Source: Bacteroidota bacterium (GTDB lineage: Bacteria; Bacteroidota; Bacteroidia; Bacteroidales; FEN-979). Taken from it: a stretch of 10,922 nucleotides of DNA. Location of the stretch: contig JAPLDN010000305.1 of the NCBI GenBank assembly GCA_026391755.1, positions 1-10,922 of the forward strand, given 5' to 3'. The notes under the pieces are model-generated. The model did not search any database, was not told the origin of the DNA, and saw only the letters and a program-made list of their open reading frames with translations. Positions 7,003-10,922 of this stretch are shown here, in pieces (positions within the stretch are counted from its first letter, which is position 1; the number at the start of each line of letters is the position of its first letter). The position numbers were made by a program, and so were the translations under genes.

Positions 7003-7981
7003 GTGTACCAACTTATACGCCTCTTTTTTATTTCCACTCTTATACTGGCGCTCAATCCAAATCAGCTTTTTGCCCAAAGCGGCAGCTCGGGTACATACGA
7101 ATTCCTGAACCTGACCAATTCGGCAAGGGTTGCTTCGATAGGTGGGAATTTTCTACCCGTAAGGGATAATGATGTAACTGTTGCCCTGGCGAACCCTTCT
7201 GTAATTACTGCCGATATGAACAATAGCCTTGCCTTCAGTTTTGTAAATTTCATGGCGGCAAACTATGGCTATGTCATGTTCGCCCATTCTTTTAATAAAG
7301 CAGGCAATTTTGCAGGTGCATTGCAGTTTATATCCTACGGCAGTTTTACTCAGGCCGATGCCTCCGGGACTATAACAGGGACGTTTTCGGCTTCCGAGTA
7401 TGCTTTGAACATTGGATGGGGCAGGCCTTTGAGTCCTCACTTTAATATCGGGGCCAATGCCAAGCTTATTTATTCGGCACTAGAAACTTACCGCTCATTT
7501 GGAATTGCGGTGGACGTTGCAGGAACTTATACCGCCACGGATGATGTGTTTAATGCTTCTCTGATTTTCAGGAATATCGGTTATCAGATCGTCCCTTATA
7601 CTGCGGGGAACCATGAACCCTTGCCATTTCAGATCCAGATAGGTCTCAGTGAGAAGTTAAAACATATCCCGCTACGTTTTTATCAGATATTTTCAGACTT
7701 GCAGAAGTGGGATCTTTCGTATACCGACCCGAACAATCCCGCGAACCAGGCTGACCCCATCACCGGTCAGACGCAGTCAAAATCGGAGATCAGCAAGTTT
7801 GCAGATAACCTTATGCGGCATATAGTCCTCGGAGGTGAAATTACCATTGCCAAAGTGTTTGCTATTCAGGATAAAAATGTTCAACATTAGTTATACAAGA
7901 GCAAGTATGCAGGCCGGCGGGCATAATCCCAACTATTTCACCGTTGCTGTTAATCTTTCGGAATTCACGAAGAAGAAATAA
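7003..7981 (+). pseudogene. porQ: porQ, type IX secretion system protein, disrupted near the 3' end
   Basis: PorQ-family proteins are outer-membrane beta-barrels of the type IX secretion/gliding machinery. A GTG at 7003 opens a signal peptide (hydrophobic residues 4-17, cleavage after about Ala25); no upstream in-frame ATG exists. The PorQ-like sequence includes GTYEFLNLTNSARVASIGG (30-48) and continues to RHIVLGGEITIAKVFAIQ (about 272-289). The frame then runs six out-of-context codons to a TAG at 7888-7890. The true C-terminus appears in the +1-shifted frame from 7871: IKMFNISYTRASMQAGG onward, ending TKKK with TAA at 7979-7981. Family members normally have roughly 25-35 residues (a YN-x-RR-type strand) between these parts, so this looks like a small internal deletion plus frameshift, not a single-base slip. 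It is either a real mutation or an assembly/sequencing error. Identity is fairly sure; loss of function is inferred. Confidence 0.75.
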
Positions 7982-7989
7982 GGACTTCG

Positions 7990-7997
7990 TATATTTG
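7990..7997 (+). promoter_or_regulatory. Candidate -7 promoter element for recF
   Basis: TATATTTG matches the TAnnTTTG consensus in full. It lies just past the porQ TAA and 19 bp before the recF ATG at 8017. No clear TTTG is present at the -33 position. It would give recF and the following gene transcription independent of the broken porQ. Confidence 0.4.
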
Positions 7998-8016
7998 CGG
8001 GTCTTATTTTCGGAGA

Positions 8017-9111
8017 ATGTTTCTTCATAAGCTTTCGCTTTCAAATTTTAAAAATTACGAACAATGCGACCTTGTCTTTTCCGACAAGATCAATTGTTTT
8101 ACAGGGAATAACGGGGTTGGAAAGACAAACCTGCTGGATGCCATCCACTACCTTTCATTCTGCAAGAGCTATTTTAATCCTGCAGATTCCCAGAACATCC
8201 GGCACGGACAGGATTTTTTCGCCATCAACGGCAGTTTCCACCGTACTGGCGACAGCCCCGACCTGGTCCAGTGCATTCTAAAGAAGAATCAGCGTAAACG
8301 TTTCCTCCTGAATAAAAAGGAATATGACCGTCTTGCCGATCATATCGGGAATTTCCCCCTGGTTATGATATCGCCTTACGACAGGGACCTTATAAATGAG
8401 GGATCGGAAGTGAGGCGGAGGTATATCGACAGCGTGATATCCCAGTTCGATAAATTGTATCTCGACGACCTTATCCAGTACAACAAGGTGCTGACACAAA
8501 GAAATGCCCTTTTAAAATCATTCGCTGAGAGGAATTTTTTTGATTCTTCCCAGCTGGAGATATGGGACGGGCATCTGATCAGGCTTGGCGGGCTCCTGTT
8601 TGACAAACGAAGCAGCTTTTTAGAAGCATTCATCCCCATTTTCCAGCATTACTACACATACATCAGCGGGGGGATTGAGAAAGTGGATGTAATATACGAT
8701 TCCCAACTCTGCAATGCCCAAATGGAAACCCTGGTCAGGGAAAGCCTTTCCCGTGACAGGTCTGCACAGTTCTCTACAGTAGGGATACATAAGGATGACC
8801 TTGAATTCACCCTCGATGGTTTCCAGGTCAAGAAATTCGGATCCCAGGGACAACAAAAGTCCTTTGTGGTAGCGATCAAACTTGCCCAGTTCGATTATAC
8901 CAGGAACATCAAAGGCTACAAACCTGTTTTATTGCTAGATGATGTGTTCGACAAGCTCGATGATATGCGCGTGCAGCAGCTCATCAGCCTGGTAAGCAAA
9001 CATAATTTTGGGCAGGTTTTTATCACTGATACAAGCGGAGACCGCATACGACGGATCTTCGACGCCATGGAGATTGATCATAAGTTTTTCAGCCTTCCCA
9101 TACAGGATTAG
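8017..9111 (+). CDS. recF: DNA replication and repair protein RecF
   Basis: RecF is an SMC-like ATPase that, with RecO and RecR, loads RecA at single-strand gaps. The 364-residue protein has typical family length. It starts FLHKLSLSNFKNYEQCDLVF, then Walker A GNNGVGKT at 30-37. The conserved block VMISPYDRDLINEGSEVRRR (about 115-134) matches the usual RecF segment. The ABC-type signature region is SQGQQKSFVVAIKLAQF at about 276-292. Walker B is PVLLLDDVFDKLDD with Asp308/Asp309 and a D-loop. All catalytic elements are present. It is followed 3 bp later by a DUF721 gene. Unlike many bacteria, dnaA, dnaN and gyrB are not adjacent. Confidence 0.96.
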   Translation: MFLHKLSLSNFKNYEQCDLVFSDKINCFTGNNGVGKTNLLDAIHYLSFCKSYFNPADSQNIRHGQDFFAINGSFHRTGDSPDLVQCILKKNQRKRFLLNKKEYDRLADHIGNFPLVMISPYDRDLINEGSEVRRRYIDSVISQFDKLYLDDLIQYNKVLTQRNALLKSFAERNFFDSSQLEIWDGHLIRLGGLLFDKRSSFLEAFIPIFQHYYTYISGGIEKVDVIYDSQLCNAQMETLVRESLSRDRSAQFSTVGIHKDDLEFTLDGFQVKKFGSQGQQKSFVVAIKLAQFDYTRNIKGYKPVLLLDDVFDKLDDMRVQQLISLVSKHNFGQVFITDTSGDRIRRIFDAMEIDHKFFSLPIQD

Positions 9112-9114
9112 CAT

Positions 9115-9399
9115 ATGAAATCAAACGACCGCCCGCTCAGGGATGTAGTGCAGGAGTTCCTGAAAAAATACAGGCTCGAAGATCATCTTGAAGAGACTAA
9201 GCTTGTTGATCACTGGCCCGGGATCTGCGGCCCCATGATAGCATCTCATACAAGTGTAAGGGTGAGGGATAAAATATTATTCGTGACTGTCGATTCTGCA
9301 GCTCTCCGCCAGGAGCTCCTGTTTATGAAAGAAACCCTTATATCCAGGCTGAACAAAGCTTCAGGAAGAGAACTTATCAGGGATATCGTATTCAGGTAA
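9115..9399 (+). CDS. DUF721 (DciA-like) small protein
   Basis: This is a 94-residue protein of the DUF721 family. The visible family features are an N-terminal helix (RPLRDVVQEFLKKYRLEDHL), the conserved tryptophan segment VDHWPGICGPMIASHT at about 37-52, and the strand-helix block ILFVTVDSAALRQELLFMK at about 59-77. DUF721 overlaps DciA, the helicase-loading protein of bacteria lacking DnaC/DnaI; short Bacteroidota members have the core domain only. The ATG is 3 bp after the recF stop, so the two genes are almost certainly co-expressed. A role in replication or repair is inferred from family and neighbour. Helicase loading by this short form is unproven. Confidence 0.85.
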   Translation: MKSNDRPLRDVVQEFLKKYRLEDHLEETKLVDHWPGICGPMIASHTSVRVRDKILFVTVDSAALRQELLFMKETLISRLNKASGRELIRDIVFR

Positions 9400-9410
9400 G
9401 AAAACCAGGC

Positions 9411-10022
9411 TTATTTAATCCCGCATTTCAGAATTTTTTCTCCTTCAATCCAGCCTTCAAGTATATCGCCGATTTTAACCGGGCCAACCCCGGCCGGTGT
9501 GCCTGTAAAGATGAGGTCTCCCGTCCTGAGTGTCATATACTTTGAGATATGGCAGATGATATCTTCAAAAGAATAAATCATAAGGCCTGAATTGCCCTGT
9601 TGTACTATTTTCCCGTTGAGGTCAAGGTGAAAGCCGATATTTCTGAAATCACTGAAGCGGCTTACAGGGATGAACCTGCTGATTGGTGCCGATTGGTCAA
9701 ACCCCTTGGCAACGGCCCATGGCAGGGACTTTTTTTTCGCATTTTCCTGCAGGTCCCTTGCTGTCATATCAAGGCCAAGACCTATTTCGTTAAAATAAGT
9801 AGTTGCAAATTCCTTTTGGATATGCCGGCCAACCTTGCTGATCTTAAGAACCAGTTCAAGCTCGTAATGAATATCGGCCGAAAACGATGGGTAGTAGAAC
9901 GGACGGTTCCTGATAAGCAATGCGGTATCGGGCTTAAGGAAGAATACAGGTTCGCCGGGGATAGCATTGTTGAGCTCCCTTATGTGGTCAACGTAATTGC
10001 GCCCAATACAGATGATCTTCAT
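9411..10022 (-). CDS. Fumarylacetoacetate hydrolase family protein
   Basis: This is a 203-residue single-domain member of the FAH superfamily, metal-dependent enzymes acting on carbon-carbon bonds of 2-oxo acids (acylpyruvases, hydratases, oxaloacetate decarboxylases). It begins at the core motif IICIGRNYVDHIREL (3-17). Metal ligands are Glu54 and Glu56 in HYELELVLKI and Asp85 in GLDMTARDLQ. Lys106 lies in VAKGFDQSAP. The C-terminal signature is IFTGTPAGVGPVKIGD (171-186). The size fits the short acylpyruvase/FAHD1-like group rather than true fumarylacetoacetase. The exact substrate cannot be set from sequence. It starts 7 bp after the exonuclease stop and converges tail to tail with the DUF721 gene, with 11 bp between stops and no terminator-like hairpin. 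Confidence 0.9.
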   Translation of the reverse strand: MKIICIGRNYVDHIRELNNAIPGEPVFFLKPDTALLIRNRPFYYPSFSADIHYELELVLKISKVGRHIQKEFATTYFNEIGLGLDMTARDLQENAKKKSLPWAVAKGFDQSAPISRFIPVSRFSDFRNIGFHLDLNGKIVQQGNSGLMIYSFEDIICHISKYMTLRTGDLIFTGTPAGVGPVKIGDILEGWIEGEKILKCGIK

Positions 10023-10029
10023 AAATTCT

Positions 10030-10860
10030 TCAGAATAATTCTGTTTTTACCGATTCTTTATTGAAGCCCCTGAGCTTTATTGCCGTTACAACTTTTTTGG
10101 TTGACAAGGGGAATTCGCTTTTCATGATCCAGTCGTAATAGGAGGGTTCGGTTCTGAAAACATCGCTGACGGCCTTACCTTTGTGTTTCCCGAAATTGAA
10201 CACTTCAACATCCTTTTCATTATAGATTACATGGCCGATGAGATCGGCCGAACGGTTGCTGAAACTGAAGTCGCTTAATGCCTTCACATCGTTCACAACA
10301 GGCTTTGTGATGAGGCCTTTTTTGTCCTTGAATTCTGTGTCACTGTAACGGTCAAGCTGGGCTTTGAGTATCTCAAAGGTGGCAATAGTATCGGCTTCTG
10401 CAGAGTGAGCATTATCCAGTTCTTTGCTGCAATAAAATTTATATGCAGCTGAAAGGTTCCTGGGCTCCATCTTGTGGAAAATGTTCTGTATGTCGACAAA
10501 CCTGCGTCCTTTCAGTTCCAGGTCTATCCCGGCCCTTAGGAATTCTTCAACTATCAATGGGATGTCAAAGTGATTGGAGTTATAGCCTGCAATGTCGCAA
10601 CCGTCCATAAATTCTGCAAGTTCCGCTGCAACCTGGGCAAATTTTGGGCAGTCTTTCACATCTTCATCCCTGATCCCGTGAATTGCAGTAGTCTCAGCAG
10701 GAATGGGGATCCCAGGGTTGATCCTGAGTGTTTTAATTTTCCTGGTCCCATCGGGATTGATCCTCAGCAGGCATAATTCAACAATGCGGTCGGTAGCCAC
10801 TTTAATTCCTGTGGTTTCCAGGTCCATAAATACAAGGGGTCGGTTCAGGTTGAGTTCCAT
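10030..10860 (-). CDS. DEDDh 3'-5' exonuclease, DnaQ/ExoX-like
   Basis: This is a 276-residue protein with an N-terminal DnaQ-like exonuclease domain (about 9-170). Exo I is FMDLETTG at 11-18 (Asp13, Glu15). Exo II is AGYNSNHFDIPLI at 91-103 (Asp99). Exo III epsilon is AHSAEADTIAT at 151-161 (His152, Asp157). This is a complete DEDDh site. After a linker, residues of about 205-260 form a small domain containing VFNFGKHKGKAVSDV and YYDWIMKSEFP, resembling the C-terminal domain found on exodeoxyribonuclease X-like proteins. It probably trims DNA in repair or proofreading; whether it is a polymerase III epsilon subunit or a free nuclease cannot be decided here. The ATG follows the upstream gene's TGA by 2 bp. 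Confidence 0.9.
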   Translation of the reverse strand: MELNLNRPLVFMDLETTGIKVATDRIVELCLLRINPDGTRKIKTLRINPGIPIPAETTAIHGIRDEDVKDCPKFAQVAAELAEFMDGCDIAGYNSNHFDIPLIVEEFLRAGIDLELKGRRFVDIQNIFHKMEPRNLSAAYKFYCSKELDNAHSAEADTIATFEILKAQLDRYSDTEFKDKKGLITKPVVNDVKALSDFSFSNRSADLIGHVIYNEKDVEVFNFGKHKGKAVSDVFRTEPSYYDWIMKSEFPLSTKKVVTAIKLRGFNKESVKTELF

Positions 10861-10862
10861 AA

Positions 10863-10922
10863 TCAGATTGTCTGTGTATTATCAAATTGTTCAAGATACT
10901 CTGCAAGCCTGTTGAGAAACCG
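10863..10922 (-). CDS. 3' end of an unidentified gene entering from the right edge
   Basis: On the minus strand, 19 codons (RFLNRLAEYLEQFDNTQTI) end in TGA at 10865-10863, two bases before the exonuclease ATG. The composition suits an amphipathic C-terminal helix and the spacing suits an operon. The other two minus frames give either an early stop or overlap deep into the exonuclease gene. The fragment is too short to name a family. It does not show the terminal sequence typical of DnaN. Confidence 0.45.
   Translation of the reverse strand, partial: RFLNRLAEYLEQFDNTQTI

Noticed and set aside
7871..7981. A separate small gene starting at the ATG at 7877
   Set aside because: The 36 codons read as the C-terminal strand of a PorQ barrel and continue the preceding gene in a shifted frame. 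They have no signal peptide or leader of their own.
7862..8044. A 60-codon minus-strand open frame spanning the porQ-recF junction
   Set aside because: The plus-strand frames here encode the recognisable PorQ C-terminus and the RecF start, so the minus frame is coincidental.
9600..10064. A 154-codon plus-strand open frame
   Set aside because: It is antisense to the FAH-family gene, which has complete metal-binding motifs. The antisense product shows no family features.
1..10922. Mobile elements, CRISPR arrays, tRNA or rRNA genes, defence islands
   Set aside because: No transposase or integrase motifs, no regularly spaced repeats, no RNA-gene signatures and no gap over 130 bases were seen. 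The gene content is core housekeeping.

Overview
The window looks like chromosomal DNA from a member of the Bacteroidota, probably a Bacteroidales/Marinilabiliales-type environmental lineage. Indicators are the order parA-parB-DUF5683-dapB-lepB, an oversized signal peptidase I, a 320-residue NusB, a PUR-family DUF3276 protein, a type IX secretion protein of the PorQ family, and intergenic matches to the Bacteroidetes promoter elements TTTG (-33) and TAnnTTTG (-7). Shine-Dalgarno sequences are mostly absent, as usual for the phylum. No rRNA, tRNA, CRISPR array, insertion sequence or phage gene was seen. Gene-free stretches are all under 130 bases.

Layout: (1) Positions 1-5332, minus strand, read right to left: parA, parB, a DUF5683 membrane protein, dapB, lepB, a small secreted protein of unknown function, and the first codons of another gene leaving the left edge. 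Spacing is very tight at the parA end (1 bp, then a 4-bp ATGA overlap, then 9 bp) and looser around lepB (48 and 25 bp). (2) Positions 5456-5845, minus strand: the PUR-family nucleic-acid-binding protein, upstream of parA with a 123-bp gap that holds a hairpin and a parA promoter candidate. (3) Positions 5846-5975: a divergent control region with back-to-back -7 elements. (4) Positions 5976-9399, plus strand: nusB, a porQ gene broken near its 3' end, recF, and a DUF721/DciA-like gene. (5) Positions 9411-10922, minus strand: a fumarylacetoacetate-hydrolase-family protein, a DEDDh 3'-5' exonuclease, and the last codons of an unidentified gene. The second and third blocks meet tail to tail with only 11 bp between stop codons.

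Functionally this is a housekeeping region: chromosome segregation (ParA/ParB), lysine and cell-wall precursor synthesis (DapB), protein export (LepB, PorQ), transcription antitermination (NusB), and replication/repair (RecF, DUF721, exonuclease). I see no sign of a novel defence or mobile system. The most notable irregularity is porQ: its C-terminal strand is recognisable in the next reading frame, but a stretch that family members normally have before it appears to be missing. Second is an internal duplication in LepB that retains a lysine at the catalytic-lysine position in both copies.
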